64,000 nucleotides of DNA from Acanthosepion esculentum (GCA_964036315.1 OZ038485.1:74257048-74321047), one strand, 5' to 3'; shown: positions 1-13,759, counted from the first letter of the stretch. The notes: generated by a model not told the origin, from the letters alone. Program-made: numbers and translations.

Positions 1-878
1 AAAATTTTTGATAATATAGAAATGGTTCTTTCCCTACATACATCTGCGAATATTTTTATGTTTGGTGATTTTAATGTTCATCACGTCAAATGTCTTAAGG
101 ATTCTAATGTTATTGATGTTGCCGGTATTCAGACTTTCAAAATTTCCATTGCTCAGTCTCTCAGTCGAATAGTGGATTTCCCTACTCGTTTCCCGAATGA
201 ATCTGCTCTACATTCTTCTTTACTTGATTTGCTTCCAACTCCTCTTCTAGCTCTTGTAAAGTATCACAGCTCTCTCCTCTTTGCAACTCGGATCACGCTC
301 TCGTATCTCTTGATCTTTCTTTTGAGTCATCTATTAGAAGGGAACCTCGTATTGTTTCTTCTTTCTGTTACCAGCATACTGATTGGGATTCATTTCGTGA
401 CTTTATTCGAGACGCCCCTTGCATTGATATTCTTAACCTTCGTATTGAGAATTGCGCCACAGACGTTTCTTCTTAAGTTAAGACCGGCATTTATACTTTC
501 GTACCTTCTCACAAATATCAGTGTAATAATTCCCATCACAACAGACGGGTATGTGTGACTGCTCGAAATAATTGTAAACGTGTCCTCAAAGAGGCTAAGT
601 CTTTGTTCACTGATAGAATGAGGCACCATATAGCTTCTAACAAGTTTGATTCTCGTGACTACTGGCGGCTCTGTAATAGTGTGTTAAATAAGAGTAAGTC
701 TTCTATCCTTCCTTTCTTCACTCAGTTTCAGGTGTTAACATCTTCTGCTAATGAAACAGAATGTTTTGCTCGCAAATCCCCTTTAAATTCTGCTCTTGAC
801 TCATGTGAAGAACTTTCACCTGACTTTAGAACTGAGTTTTCTGTTTGTATTTCTGAGATGAGGTATTGCCTTTCTTAA
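1..878 (+). pseudogene. Jockey/CR1-like LINE fragment, endonuclease end plus RT linker
   Basis: The piece enters from the left edge. The block ANIFMFGDFNVHH near 49-90 is the GDFNxHH signature of the apurinic-type endonuclease of non-LTR retrotransposons. It is followed by the usual IVDFPTRFPNE and SLLDL blocks. A frame change leads into a second ORF at 555-878 whose SRDYWRLCNSVLNKSKSSI resembles the linker before the reverse transcriptase. The RT core is absent: the next bases belong to a Penelope-like element. The reading frame shifts and contains stops, so this is a dead fragment. The same family recurs at 28.6-31.3 kb, where the equivalent endonuclease block reads GIHIYGDFNNIHH. Confidence 0.75.
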
Positions 879-879
879 A

Positions 880-1480
880 ATGAAATGGTTAAAAAAAACT
901 AAGCATATGATAACATTTACTTATGAAATGGAGACAAACACTACTTTGTCTTTCTTAGATATCATTTTCCAACGCGTTAACAATAGTGTCCGTAGCAAAT
1001 CAAGCAATAAAAATGATCTCATAAATTTCTGTTCTCATCATAACAACAAAATAAAATCCGGAATAATCATGGGATTCTATTTAAGAACACTCATAATTTG
1101 CATCATCAGTATTTACATGAAGAGGAGAAATACATTGAAAATACTTTCAAGCTCCTTCAATACCTTAATTATTTCAAATTCAATGCGAAACAAAAAGGAT
1201 CATAAAATATTTAAAAATAGATAAACTCTCCTTTCTGACAAACCCAACGAATCAAATATATTATTCTATCCACCAACTTTACAATTGCTAAGAATTTATC
1301 TAACATAAAATTTGTCAACATAAAATTTGTCGCAACTACGTCTAAAACAATAAAAGTCTTAATTAATGCAAAACAAAACAACAAGCTAAAATATGAAGGA
1401 AGAATTATTACCTGTAATAATTGTCACAAGGAATACATCGGAGAAACACCAAGGAATTTAAATAATGCATCAATGTAAAC
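880..1480 (+). pseudogene. Penelope-like element, RT 3' end and GIY-YIG endonuclease remnant
   Basis: The ORF at 880-1224 has ITFTYEMETNTTLSFLDI, resembling the end of the Penelope-like (PLE) reverse transcriptase, then FYLRTLIICIISIYM, like the thumb region. Further on, bases about 1393-1464 read EGRIITCNNCHKEYIGETPR. This is the GIY-YIG endonuclease core as found at the carboxyl end of PLE proteins, with YIGET as the second motif. Stops and frame changes separate the parts, so no intact enzyme remains. It lies just upstream of a second PLE piece in the same orientation. Confident on family, less so on exact ends. Confidence 0.7.
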
Positions 1481-1734
1481 ATCAATTTAGTCTGATGACG
1501 TCTTAAAAAACGAATCTTGTCACACGAAAACTATTTTTACTTTGTCATACATTTCCCCTTAAAATTTACTTGATATATAAACATATATATATAGCTTTCA
1601 CACATACACACACACACATACACACACATACATACATATCTATATCTATATCTATATAAATATATATATATATATTTAAAAAAATAAAAAGAACTCAAAC
1701 AGCCTAGTTGAAAGAGACAAAACAAAGAACATTT

Positions 1735-2611
1735 ATACTATGACTTACCAGAAAAAAATAAACGAAGAAGTCACTAAAAGTTACAAAAAAGCACCAAACT
1801 CGTACATTAAAAGTATAAACGGAGAGGCACAAAAATAACACAGCCAAACTTGGTATAAGTGACAGGGTCTATATATTATGCTGTAAGCAAACATTTCTAA
1901 CTATAAAGTACCATAAAGACGAATTCCCCAATAATACTTCTTTTAGACTAATAAACCCAACCAAAACTGTATTCGGTAAAATAAGCCAAGAAATACTAAA
2001 AAATGTGCGACTCATTAAGTATCGATACACAAGCCAATCAATGGAAGGATACAGGTGAGTGCATTTCTTCGTTCCAAAAAATTACAAAGATAAATATGTA
2101 TTATAAAATATAACATAAAAACTTTTATCAATGTATATCTAAAAAAAAGGTCTGCGTGAGCCTTTGTACTTCGCCAAATGCTTCGTAAATATAACACCTG
2201 AACAAATGGATATAATTTTACGTTGCCGTAAATCAATTTTATTCCAGAATGGAGAAGCTTTAGATAAAAAAAATAAAAAAGGGCGACTTCGATGTACTGC
2301 AAAGTTTGTTTGATGGTGCTGAGGTTTCAGAATTAATAGGCCTCCATATTTTATATGAAATCAACAAAATTGTACATATAAACAACCACGGTCTGTATAA
2401 GGATGATGGACTGATGATAGTTCCAGACAACAGAACAAATGAAAATATAAGGAAAGAGCTTTTCAAACTCTTCAAAAGCCTCGACTTTGAAATAGAAGTC
2501 GATATGAATAAGAAAATCGTTAAATATTTGGATGTAGAATTAAATCTACAAACTGGCAGTGTTCCCTCCATACATGAAACCCAGCACAAAATTAAAATAC
2601 GTGAATGTTAG
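1735..2611 (+). pseudogene. Penelope-like element, reverse transcriptase part
   Basis: At 1738-1790 an ORF piece has KINEEVTKSYKKAPNSYI, resembling the PLE amino-terminal RT region. At about 1887-2020 another frame gives FLTIKYHKDEFPNNTSFRLI and then NPTKTVFGKISQEILKN. At about 2166-2290 comes ITPEQMDIILRCRKSILFQN. The ORF 2306-2611 has ELIGLHILYEINKI and GLYKDDGLMIV, the catalytic YxDDG motif C, then KYLDVELNLQTGS. The pieces sit in at least three frames, so the gene is dead. The same blocks, including LYRDDG, occur in the PLE at 11.9-13.6 kb on the other strand, which supports the family call. The GIY-YIG end is missing after 2611. Confidence 0.72.
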
Positions 2612-4105
<1,494 letters not shown>

Positions 4106-4109
4106 GCAT

Positions 4110-4330
4110 ATTCACAATTATGTCGGATTCACAAAGGCGTCTAGCGAGAGAGAAAGTTTGTGCCAAACAAAAAACCGACATCTTCAGCTGTTGGGAGATA
4201 CATTACTCCGATTTGCCTTATCAGTACCTTAGTACCTCTTTATTTTTGCCTTTTACGCCTTCACGATGTTCTTATCCCAAGGTACCACAACATCTATCAG
4301 GAGCCATTGATGGCTGCTCTTGTCAGTAAA
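4110..4330 (-). pseudogene. LINE reverse transcriptase C-terminal remnant
   Basis: Read on the minus strand, the bases give SSHQWLLIDVVVPWDKNIVK with stops soon after, then KAKIKRY. The pattern LIDVxVPxDxNI followed by a K-rich KYxxL block is the end of the ORF2 protein in many invertebrate LINE-type elements. Only about 70 codons remain. It abuts another LINE end at 4340-4909, which may be a separate insertion. Confidence 0.5.
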
Positions 4331-4339
4331 AATAGTCGT

Positions 4340-4909
4340 ATCCTATATAAGCTTCACTTGCTCATTCTGGGCTGCTGATGGTGGTGAATACTTGTACCAT
4401 TTCTCTGCGAACTCGAGACCATTCCTTTTCTTTTTTGTGTCATGCCCCTTCATGGCTCTTCACTACTTCCTGCCCTTTGTATGGGTTGTCTTTTTGCTAT
4501 CTCTCCTAATCCCTGTTCCGCTAACAATTTACAGAAGCTCGTTAGGTAGTTTATTCCATGCTTTCCTCTGTCTCTGGTCTGCAATATGTCCTGTGAGTGT
4601 CAACTTCTCCAAGTCTTCTTTCCTCATTATGTACCTCGCTAAACTACATTTCAAAATTGCACCCGGTTTCGAATTCCGACCTTCTGATTTACTGAAAGTA
4701 ATCTTAAGAAGGATTCCACTTCTCAAGTCTTTTTTCCAGTGAATTTTGTATGACCCTGAACCAATTACGGAGTCACCATAATCAGGCTCAGAAGCAAGAC
4801 TTATCGCGACAATTACACCCGAATATCTCATTGCTTGAAAATAGCTTTGCTCTAGGTAGTGTAAAGGAGTAGCGGATAGGTTTATTTTACTTAAATTTTT
4901 ATATAGCAT
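4340..4909 (-). pseudogene. LINE ORF2 3' end remnant
   Basis: The minus-strand ORF 4529-4909 ends with a MRKEDLEKLTLTGHIADQRQ segment and RKAWNKLPNELL. A shifted frame carries on as RAMKGHDTKKKR near 4440-4460. This order (hydrophobic block, LEKLxLTGHI, then WRAMxxH) is typical of the tail of an endonuclease-reverse transcriptase LINE, probably RTE-like. The copy is 5' truncated and frameshifted. The RT catalytic core is not present. Confidence 0.55.
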
Positions 4910-4910
4910 A

Positions 4911-7900
4911 ACGGCATTTATCTTATTAAATCTGTTATTATTTTTAACGAGTAAAAAATAAAGTTAATATAGGTAGATATAGCATACTCAGCTCCATTTT
5001 TGCCCTTGTCATAAAATCTATTCCTCATAATGATTCCATCATGTTTAAATGGAGTAGATTACAAATGTAGACTCGTGAAAAGGATTCAAAAGAGAGTAAA
5101 GAATAGATGCATTGAACCGAGAGAAGAAAAGAAGACAAACAAATGAAGCATTTACAGGGCTGTTAACAAGTTTCGTCGCCTTAGTGATCACATAAACATT
5201 GCGAAACTATACAAAGCGAACGGACCGCTTTCATAAAATAATGAGTCGCGAATCTAAACTGAAATATTTTGCTACATCTATTAACATTACAAAACCGACA
5301 GCTGTATCAAGCTGTCTGATCATGTATGAGTGAGTAAATACAAGTAGAGACATAAAAAATCACATTCGTATATACACATTCTTTCATTCTCAATAAATAT
5401 GTATTTGAACACACACTCACGTACATATCTGACGGTTTAATACTCATAAAAGAACGTGTGTGTGTGTGTGTAGGTGTGTGTGTGTTAGATTTCTTTAAAT
5501 TAAGTGTCGGTTTTTTTATGTGTTATTTAATGCCGAAATCCTATTATTTGGTACATAATTTCAAGGAAGGTTTCATTTCACTACAGGTAATTTATGCATA
5601 ATCTTATACCTTCAGGATCACGGTATGTTTTTAAATATATTGTTTGTAGATCATCAACTGTCCTATAAAAATGCATTTATTTATTATTTCTTTAGTGTTG
5701 CATTGCCATTTTGCTTTAAAAATATATCGTTATTTTTTTGTGTGGGGGCCCATTATTTGCCCATAGCTGGGACCTTACCAGATGCTATAACAACAGCAGT
5801 TAAAAGGTGGTTCCACGCTTCTCAAAACCTCCAATCGGAGGCCTTACTGCTGTATGTAGCTTATAGTCATGCCCAGGACAAAAACAATATAGAATTAATA
5901 TATTTAATATGTAATACACATTTTTATAAATACTATTAATCATTACAATATAATTATAATGTAGTATCTATTTACATATAAAAAATTATATAAATCCATT
6001 TTTAATATATTTATTGCAAGCTATAATTGCATACGTTGAACAAAATTTTGACAATTTTCTACAACTCTTGATATTTTCTGTTTTTTAAATAATTTCGAAA
6101 GTATAGGCAATGAAACTGAAATACCTCAGCAACATTAGCATTAATAGCATACCAGCAGTAGCGAGCACACAAACATAGTAGAACCCATGTTGTGCTTATA
6201 CGATCGCAGAAAACCCTTACTCTCTCTGTTTCCTTTAGCGTGTCAGAATTTAGTATTTTCAAGTTAATTCTATCTTATGTTTAAGTAATAAGACCTTGGT
6301 TATTTACTTGCTTATCTCTATATCAGACTTGATTTGAATCAAGGAAGGTTTCATTAATTTTTATATATCTGTTTGCTTTACCGTTACGAAAAGCAATAAG
6401 CAGACAAAAGATGACAACAGTTTTTATTTCATTGGATTATAATTGGACATTTCATTAAGTGCAGATAAAAGTGTCTGGAAGTTGTACTAAAAAACTTGAA
6501 GCTGGGCCATCATTTCGTCGTCGTAATCGCCGTCTCTCTCTTTGTCCCTCCCTGTAGAAAGATCGATAGATTGAGTTATTTGTTTATCTGAAATAAATCA
6601 GTGCATCGGCTTAAACAATGTACGCACAAAATGAGAAAATGGCTCCAGCCAATAATGCCGTTATTGCTATTACTGTTGCATCTTCACACCAGAGAGGGTT
6701 GCGTCCAAATCTCTTCACTCTGTTTAGATTTTTTAACTTTAACGTCTCTACCAACTCAATTCACCTTCGGATCTTTAATTGTTCTCTCTCTTCAAGTGTC
6801 TTTTGAACCAATCTGCGTAGCGATCATTCTGTATTTTTAATTGCCTACATGGGGCGATTAATCTGTATATCTAAATCACAATCGGTTATTTAGGTTCTAA
6901 TAGCGTCTTGCAATGAATTCGTTTGATAAAATCCTTTTATACTTCCATTTATATCACTGTCTTCATCCAATCGTGACTAATTTTCTTAGTCTGTAGCTTT
7001 CAATAATAATATGTAACCTCGTTATGGCTCACTCTTTTCATCATAAAAGACATTTGCAATTTTCTTTACCTCTATCGATTTTTGCCCAACCGTCATTTGT
7101 TATATTATTTTTAGTAATTCGGCTTTACACCAAGAGTGTCCTTTATGTAGGTCATTTAATTTATTGCTATACTTAATCTCTTGAATTTTTTATGCACTAT
7201 TTTCCCCACTTTTCTGTCGTACTTTTTTTTAACCAACCATTCGTGTATTTTCTTGTATTTGTTTTGCTTACCATTTGTTGTATCGTGGACTAATTTCTGT
7301 ACTCATGTCTTGCGATGTAATATGTTGTATATAAGAAACTAGATTTCCTTATAATATTTTATACTAGCCTAGAGACAGCCCTTCGGGTAAACTTTAGGCT
7401 AGATTCTGAGATGGGCTTTTGGGCACTCGGTCTTTTACCTTCAGCGTCTTACGTATGTAAAAGTTATAAGAATTTAGAAATAATAAAATTATTCTATCAT
7501 TATTCGATACCTTAATTCGGCATAATTTTTCTTCGTATACGTAACCGATCTCCATAGGTTGTTTACATTTATTTTGTGCATAATTTTTACTTTCTGTTAA
7601 AATCACCATTCTTTATGATCCCTACACATAAACACACTCTTAAAAGACGTTAGGAAACCCGAACGATGTAACATTTCGAATACGTCACAGTACACATGCT
7701 AGAAAAAGAAAAAAAAACATATGAGCAACGTACCGTGCCCCGCTTAAGTTTTAATTAAGGTTTAATTATACAATATCAATTGCAATTGCAACGAAAAGCG
7801 AAATTAACATTAAACCTTTAAATAATTGTTTTTAAACCTTTCACTCTGTTCCATATTTAAATTTAACTTTAAATGAGTTATTTGTTTAATTTTTAATCGC

Positions 7901-8340
7901 GTGTAACTATAGTAGTTAACTACCTGTTATTTCGGTTTGTTTATGATTTGCTGAGATCGAAAAACGGACGGACGGACACACGTAAACTACGCTTTATTTA
8001 TATAGAATATATTTTCTTATAACATAAAAAATATCTTGAAATTGACTGAGTAGTGTCAGTGGTTATTTTCCTGTATACGCATCATCAAATTAATATTAAC
8101 AAAAAAATTGACAGAGAGAAAATAAATTATCTGATACTTTTGGAGTCTGAACGGAATTCTATCATGCAGTTAGTGTCATTAGGTTTTAACGGTGTGTATT
8201 CAGACTTCTGTCGCAGCAAGATATTTCCCGGTATTACGCTACTTATTTTATTAATAACTACATTGTCTCTTCCCAGGTAAACTGACATCTGACTGTTCAA
8301 AGAAGACATCAAAAGTAACAAGTAGTGACTTTTCTTGAAA
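4911..8340. other. Non-coding stretch with unclassified repeat-like parts
   Basis: No gene is supported. A (GT)n array lies at 5456-5484. An ORF at 5625-5939 (104 residues) has no recognised domain. Bases 7370-8005 look like an unclassified interspersed repeat: they start near ctagcctagagacagccctt and end with ggacggacggacacacg followed by an AT-rich tail, but I cannot name the family. Confidence 0.45.
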
Positions 8341-9345
8341 ATGGACAAAATTTTGCATCGTGTTGTTATTGAGTACGTACAGAAAAGGGGTTTAGAGCCC
8401 CAGGACATTCATACTGATATGGTTGCTATATTAGGAGATGACGCTCCAGAGTTATCAACAGTGCAAAAGTCGGCAGCAGAATTTAGGAGGGAAAGGGTAA
8501 GTCTTGAAGTTGACTCAAGGTCTGGACTACCACCACCAAAGAAGACATTGTTCGTGTTCATCACACGGTGGTGGATGAAAGGCGATTGACTATAAATCAA
8601 ATATCCAATGCTGTTAAAGATGCTGTTTCGCTGTGAAAGAGTTGAGGATATTCCGCAAAATGAACTTGGCATGAAGGTTTCTGCTCGGTGGATGCTACGT
8701 CTTCTGACACCTGATCAAAAGCGCACCCGTTTGCTCATATCACGGAAAAATCTGACATTGTTTGAAGCAGATCCAACTTCAGGATAAGTGCTGGGTTCAT
8801 CACTTTGAGCCAGAGACAATTCATGCATTGGAAACACTCCTCCTCATCTGCTCCAAAGAAAGCCAAAGTAATTTTATCTTGCAGAGAGTTTTTTTGGGAT
8901 GCAATTCAAAAGGGGTACACCATCAATGGAGAGTACAATGCCAACTTGCTGAGATAGTTACGAAAGGTTATCAAAACCAAATGCGCAGGAAAACTGGTGA
9001 AAGGAGTTTTGTTTTATCATGACATTGTTCCAACTGTGTGTTTCAATGGCTGCTCAGTGTGACTGTGGCTTTTAATTAGTTTATCAGCCTCCCTATTCTC
9101 CTGATTTTACCATCATCCAACATGAAAAAACACTTGGTTGGAAACCAGTATCGCAGTGATGATGAGGTCATATCTGCTGTTTATGACTTTTTTGACCAAA
9201 AGGATAAACAGTCAGAAATCAGTTTACCGGGAAATAAATAATTCAGTTATTAACGAGAAGAGTTGAAATTAATGCATGCAAATTTTCACAGATCTAACCT
9301 CACTCCTTCATAGTCAGCCTATTAACTTTTCAGCCAACCCTCATA
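8341..9345 (+). pseudogene. Mariner-type transposase pseudogene with right-end sequence
   Basis: The first 60 residues from ATG 8341 (VIEYVQKRGLEPQDI, then ILGDDAPELSTVQKSAAEF and EVDSRSGLP) form the helix-turn-helix DNA-binding region of mariner transposases. Shifted frames follow with ARWMLRLLTPDQKRT, then CWVHHFEPET around 8788-8823. Later comes a decayed HDxxP block near 9018, where HDNAPAH is usual. The last recognisable block, SDDEVISAVYDFFDQKDKQ, is near 9157-9210. Frameshifts and a changed catalytic region mean it is dead. At 9325-9345 the bases aacttttcagccaaccctca resemble a mariner terminal repeat. I did not find the matching left repeat before the start codon, so the 5' end may be lost. 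Confidence 0.75.
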
Positions 9346-10024
9346 ATTGTGGTAAATCCCAGGGAATTTGCCATTTTCACACAAGTCGTTATTAGCCTTT
9401 CACTATTTTCTTTCGTCATTCTATGTACTCTAGTACTACTTTATGTGCATAAAATATAAAAAAGTTAATTCTGATCAATTATAATACTGTGACTATGTGG
9501 TAGGGGTGGTAACTCATTCGTGTAACATGAGTAGCGCTTCAAAGAGACTTGACAGCAGTCGAAGAAATGAATTAAAAGTTTCGATTTTGGGATAAAGAAC
9601 CAGAGAAAAACGTGAAGAATGGCTTAACTACATTTCCTGATTAATGAAATTACATTTGGAAAATAACTAATTAAGTTAATCAATTTTGAGAATGTAGATG
9701 GAATAAAGGAATTAAGGAATATTACTTAGTATGGTTAGGTACCCCCCACCGCGTTACACTTGGCATATCGGACGAAGAGATAAATTACTTCATCAGTCGA
9801 ATTAAAAATGATCTAAAATAAACCTTGAGAATAAGTTGTTTATATAAAAGTTTAGCCATCAGATTAGAATGGGTTTTAGTTAGAAAGATTTTGAGAAAAG
9901 GCTTTCCGAAAATCCCGGACATGAATACCCACTAAGACGGTTACCAGGCAGTGTGCTTTCCAGAGTAAAGGATGTCCTTAGAGAACCAAAATTAATAGTC
10001 AAATTTTACTAATACACAAGGTGG

Positions 10025-10087
<63 letters not shown>

Positions 10088-10238
10088 AAATAGGCAGCAT
10101 ATAATTTTATATTACAAAGAGTTAATCATACCTTGAATCAATTAGCAATATTAATGCAATTATTGGCGAAATCCCTTCGCTAGTACACATAATTATAAGC
10201 ATTATACTACTAACAATCCACTGAATGATGAGATTCTT
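9346..10238. other. Non-coding; (TA)n array
   Basis: No gene seen. Holds a (TA)n array at 10027-10083. Confidence 0.6.
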
Positions 10239-10454
10239 ATGTATAAAATGGATATGGTGTATTTTTTAATTCAGTTAGTACTTTCAATTGCTTCACGCAT
10301 TCATCTTCGGGCTGTATTTTTTCCTTTAGAATCAAAACTGGAAGACGAAATAAATGTGTTTTTCCGACCGAAAGATGTTTTTAAGAATGAGCTATTTATT
10401 AACGGCTATGTAGTGGAGCGTGCAAATCGCAACGCTAAATTACAAATATTACAA
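10239..10454 (+). CDS. Exon-like ORF of unknown nature, hydrophobic start
   Basis: From ATG 10239 (or the inner ATG at 10248) 72 codons stay open up to CAA, immediately followed by the donor-like gtaaga. The start [20 protein letters not shown] looks like a signal peptide or a single membrane segment. After it comes a charged stretch with [20 protein letters not shown]. Beyond the donor the frame runs into an (AT)n array, so the real coding part, if any, stops near 10454. It lies 5.6 kb upstream of the first PKHD1L1-like exon on the same strand, but it ends in phase 0 and that exon needs phase 1, so they cannot join directly. It may be a transposon relic. No family recognised. Confidence 0.25.
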
Positions 10455-10471
10455 GTAAGAATATATTTTTG

Positions 10472-10475
<4 letters not shown>

Positions 10476-10543
<68 letters not shown>

Positions 10544-10625
10544 GTTGTACCAGTTTGTGACTGGAAGGGATAATTCCGAGGAGGGTTATAAACGAAATAG
10601 ATAATTAAAGTCTCAGTCTTCTTAT

Positions 10626-10671
<46 letters not shown>
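10476..10671. repeat. Two (AT)n arrays
   Basis: (AT)n at about 10476-10540 and again at about 10631-10671, separated by 90 bp of ordinary sequence. Confidence 0.95.
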
Positions 10672-10673
<2 letters not shown>

Positions 10674-10694
10674 ATTTAAAAGTTATTTTTAGTA

Positions 10695-11069
10695 TTAGAC
10701 AGTCTCGATTGCAACAAATGCATGTGAAAACGCTCTCCCCCGATGTCGCCATGTTGTTTTCTTTCCTTCAAGCACGCTTCTCCCCGACGGCAAACCTCCG
10801 TTTCTTCTCTCTTCGCTCCAGCCCTCGGGGTAAATCGCATCTCCAGCGTGAGCGATGGCTGGCGACATCTTCCGACCCATTGCCCTCATATCCCTTCTGC
10901 AGATGTCCTTGAAAAGAAGATGAGATCGCCCTCGTACCCTCTTGCCGATGGCCAGCTCCCCATATAGGACATTACTCCCATCAGTAGACTGTTGTTCCTG
11001 TATTTTGGCGTCGTGATGGCGAATACAAGGTTGGTGTAGATGGAATAAACTTCCAGTAACCAAAAACAC
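10695..11069 (-). pseudogene. LINE ORF2 3' end remnant
   Basis: A minus-strand ORF of 124 codons contains VLYGELAIGKRVRGRSHLLF followed by KDICRRDMRAMG. The pattern LYGELxxGKRxRGRPxLRFKDxCKRDMKA is the familiar tail of LINE endonuclease-reverse transcriptases in invertebrate genomes. No RT core or endonuclease is present, so it is a strongly 5'-truncated copy. It is more GC-rich than the flanking (AT)n arrays. Confidence 0.7.
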
Positions 11070-11935
11070 TATTTTTTTTTAAAAAGTGCTCATTACAGAG
11101 TAGAGTGAATAATATTTATTTAAAAATTATAACATGTATTTTATAACATCACTACAAAAATAGCCATTTTGTTTCAACACTTCGGGTATCTTGTCAAGTG
11201 ATGGTCTTGCAAGTAAAATAAAAAGTTAAAAACCTAACCATTACCCCCACTAGCGGAAAAATCATTATGTAAGATGGCCAATCAAATTACAAGCATATGA
11301 TAATTCAAATAACTCGACAACAGACCTTGTAGTTTGGCATTTGGTAATTAATGCTTTAAAATAAATATTAAATTTTATAAGAAATCATGATAAACAATTA
11401 ATCTCCAGTCTTTTGTAATTAAAAATTAAAGTTACGCATATTAAGCTCTAAATGAGACCATGTGTCATGTTTAGAAATTAACAAAAATATTCATAGAAAA
11501 AAAGAAAATATGTGTAAACTGTCATGTATTGTTCTTAGAAATGGGTTAAATTTTTCGACCGAATCAAGGCGCTGGTAAGAGTTACAATATTTGACTACAT
11601 AGTTTAGTTGACAAAAGGAAAAGGTTTATTTCTGGCTAGACATACAGACATCACGTCATAATAGACAAACACATAAATGTGATTGAATATATGAGCACGC
11701 AAATATATGAACGACAAATAGATTCATTAAGATTCAGTCTTCCAACATAACTACAGAGACAGCGCAAACTACCCGTCAAATTTCAATAAGAGTTAAAACT
11801 ATTAAAATATTAACTAAATAATCCACTTTATATTGAATTCTTAGCAAATAAAGATAGATAACAATCGGAAACTTAAGGAAAAAATTAACAGACTTACAAT
11901 ATCATTTCATTTTTATATAGAATATTCTATCTAGC
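11070..11935. other. Non-coding, AT-rich
   Basis: I see nothing coding here on either strand; no recognisable repeat. Confidence 0.6.
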
Positions 11936-11939
11936 TAGA

Positions 11940-13600
11940 AAGCAAATTAAAGGGTAATTTATGCCTGCAGTTGACAGTGAGTTCTTTCCTTTGATTTAAA
12001 TGGTTTATCTTGTCCTTAAATTTAATGATTTCAAGCTTTTCATTGAGACTAAGATAAGATGGTGCGTATAAAGTATTACAGGTACGGGTTCTTTCAATTA
12101 ACTTCCATTTAACGGTGGGAGTTTTGTTTTTCTCCCTTAAACTTCGATAGTATTTGGACAGTGAGGTGGCATGGTTATGAGAACTATTTTTGAAAGAAAA
12201 AAACATGCTGGTACCAACGGCGTTTAAATGGATTTTTAGTACTACCAATGTAGAACTTTTTAATATTCGGGTTTTCAAGTGAAGAAATGGTACTAAGATA
12301 AACCAGGGAACTTGTTTAGCAATTGTTTTGTAGTGGGCAAATATTGGGATTCCTACAGTTACATTCATTAGTATTGGTGTGTGATATTTAGTATTATTTA
12401 AAGCATTACTACATTTCATCATGCCATTTGAGATTTTATATTTATTAAATACCTTATTGTTATGCTTTTTAATTATTTTTTGAGGTTATCCGCACAACTG
12501 TAGCTAAGTTTAAGAGTATTCTTATTGAAGATTTTCCAAAACCTATTCGTTTTAGGGAAGTGCCTATTAATGAGTTTTAAGAATTTTAGTCCTAATTTAG
12601 TTTTAACCATGAGGTTGAAAGTGGGGGGTGAACCATATGATCTTTTTGGACCTTCGCTTTTTATTGTGGTCAATATTAATGATATTTCTATATTTAATAT
12701 TGGGCCATCTATAACCACTGCTACTCAGGGCGGAGTTATAAAATTTTCTATGCCGATTGAAGGCCTCTTCATTAGAAGAGTAAGTACTGATTCTAAATTC
12801 AATAGAGGAAGGTATATGCTTAATAACTGACGTTGGGTGGTTAGAATTGGGATGTACGTATACAGGAGTTTGCCTTCACATAAGGTTGATAAGAATTATT
12901 CACAAGGTCCAAGGTTACATCAAGAAAATCTACTTATTTGATATTGGTTGTTAACTTCGTTTTAAGGCCTAATTCTTGACAATTAACGGTCCATCATCTC
13001 TATATAGTCCCATGCTATCGTTATCAATACAATCATGGGCACTTAAATTATACAGAATGAATAATCCAACCATATCGAAGGCTTCTAGCGGAGTCCAATG
13101 AACCCATGGAGATATCAAAGTTGCCGTTTGAAGTTTTTAGTCCATTGATTAACATTATATATTAGGACAGAATTCCTACATTTTAAGATAATATCCAGCT
13201 CCTCGTTAGAAAGGTTTGAATATTATTGTGCAAACACCAAGGCCAGAGTAAGTAAATTCTTACAGATGGAGGGATAATAGTCAATGATATCAAATTGTAC
13301 GAAAGTACATTTATTTTTATTTTGTATACCATTGAACCATTTGATGACGTCCGCGGTATTTAGCCATTGTGAGAGTTCGATGGTATATTTAATGGACTTG
13401 TTAACTCTTTCTAGGATGGTTTTACTAAATCTTCCAACTTCGGGTCTTGTAGGATTAATCAGACATGTAGATGTCTTGGCTCGGAAATCTGGTTTATGGT
13501 GCTTTAAAAGAATGTAGGCTTCTTTCCGACGCGTTGACTAATGTCCAATTTATCTGTGATGTATTGGCTATAACGGTTAATTTCGTTAGTAAGATTAGAA
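11940..13600 (-). pseudogene. Nearly full-length decayed Penelope-like element
   Basis: Read on the minus strand from 13600 downward, the blocks come in the right order for a PLE. The sequence STCLINPTRPEVGRFSKTIL (about 13390-13460) precedes FDIIDYYPSI (about 13260-13300), which is RT motif A. A broken LYRDDG motif C lies near 12990-13010. GLKFLKLINRHFPKTNRFWK and IFNKNTLKLSYSC (about 12490-12600) follow. A cysteine-rich CNCRNPNICPLQ and a GIY-YIG block KKFYIGSTKNPFKRR lie near 12200-12380. The ORF 11931-12422 ends with a RKELTVNCRHK tail. Frames change several times and stops interrupt, so it is inactive. A long (AT)n array sits just before its amino-terminal side. Confidence 0.8.
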
Positions 13601-13601
13601 G

Positions 13602-13602
<1 letters not shown>

Positions 13603-13668
<66 letters not shown>
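13603..13668. repeat. (TA)n microsatellite
   Basis: About 33 TA units, immediately upstream (in element orientation) of the PLE remnant. The tyrosine/isoleucine ORFs read across it are artefacts. Confidence 0.95.
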
Positions 13669-13669
<1 letters not shown>

Positions 13670-13759
13670 TTGCATACGACGATAGTTCTATCATCATCAT
13701 AATTGTAAAGCAGCAATCTACAGTTCAGACTATTGTGTATTACTGTGAAGCATTAAAAT

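Noticed and set aside
5625..5939. 104-residue ORF as a gene
   Set aside because: No recognised domain, no splice context and low-complexity ends; not supported.
10239..10454. Direct first exon of the PKHD1L1-like gene
   Set aside because: It ends in phase 0, whereas the exon at 16063 needs phase 1, and its length and sequence do not match the short leader of fibrocystin-L.
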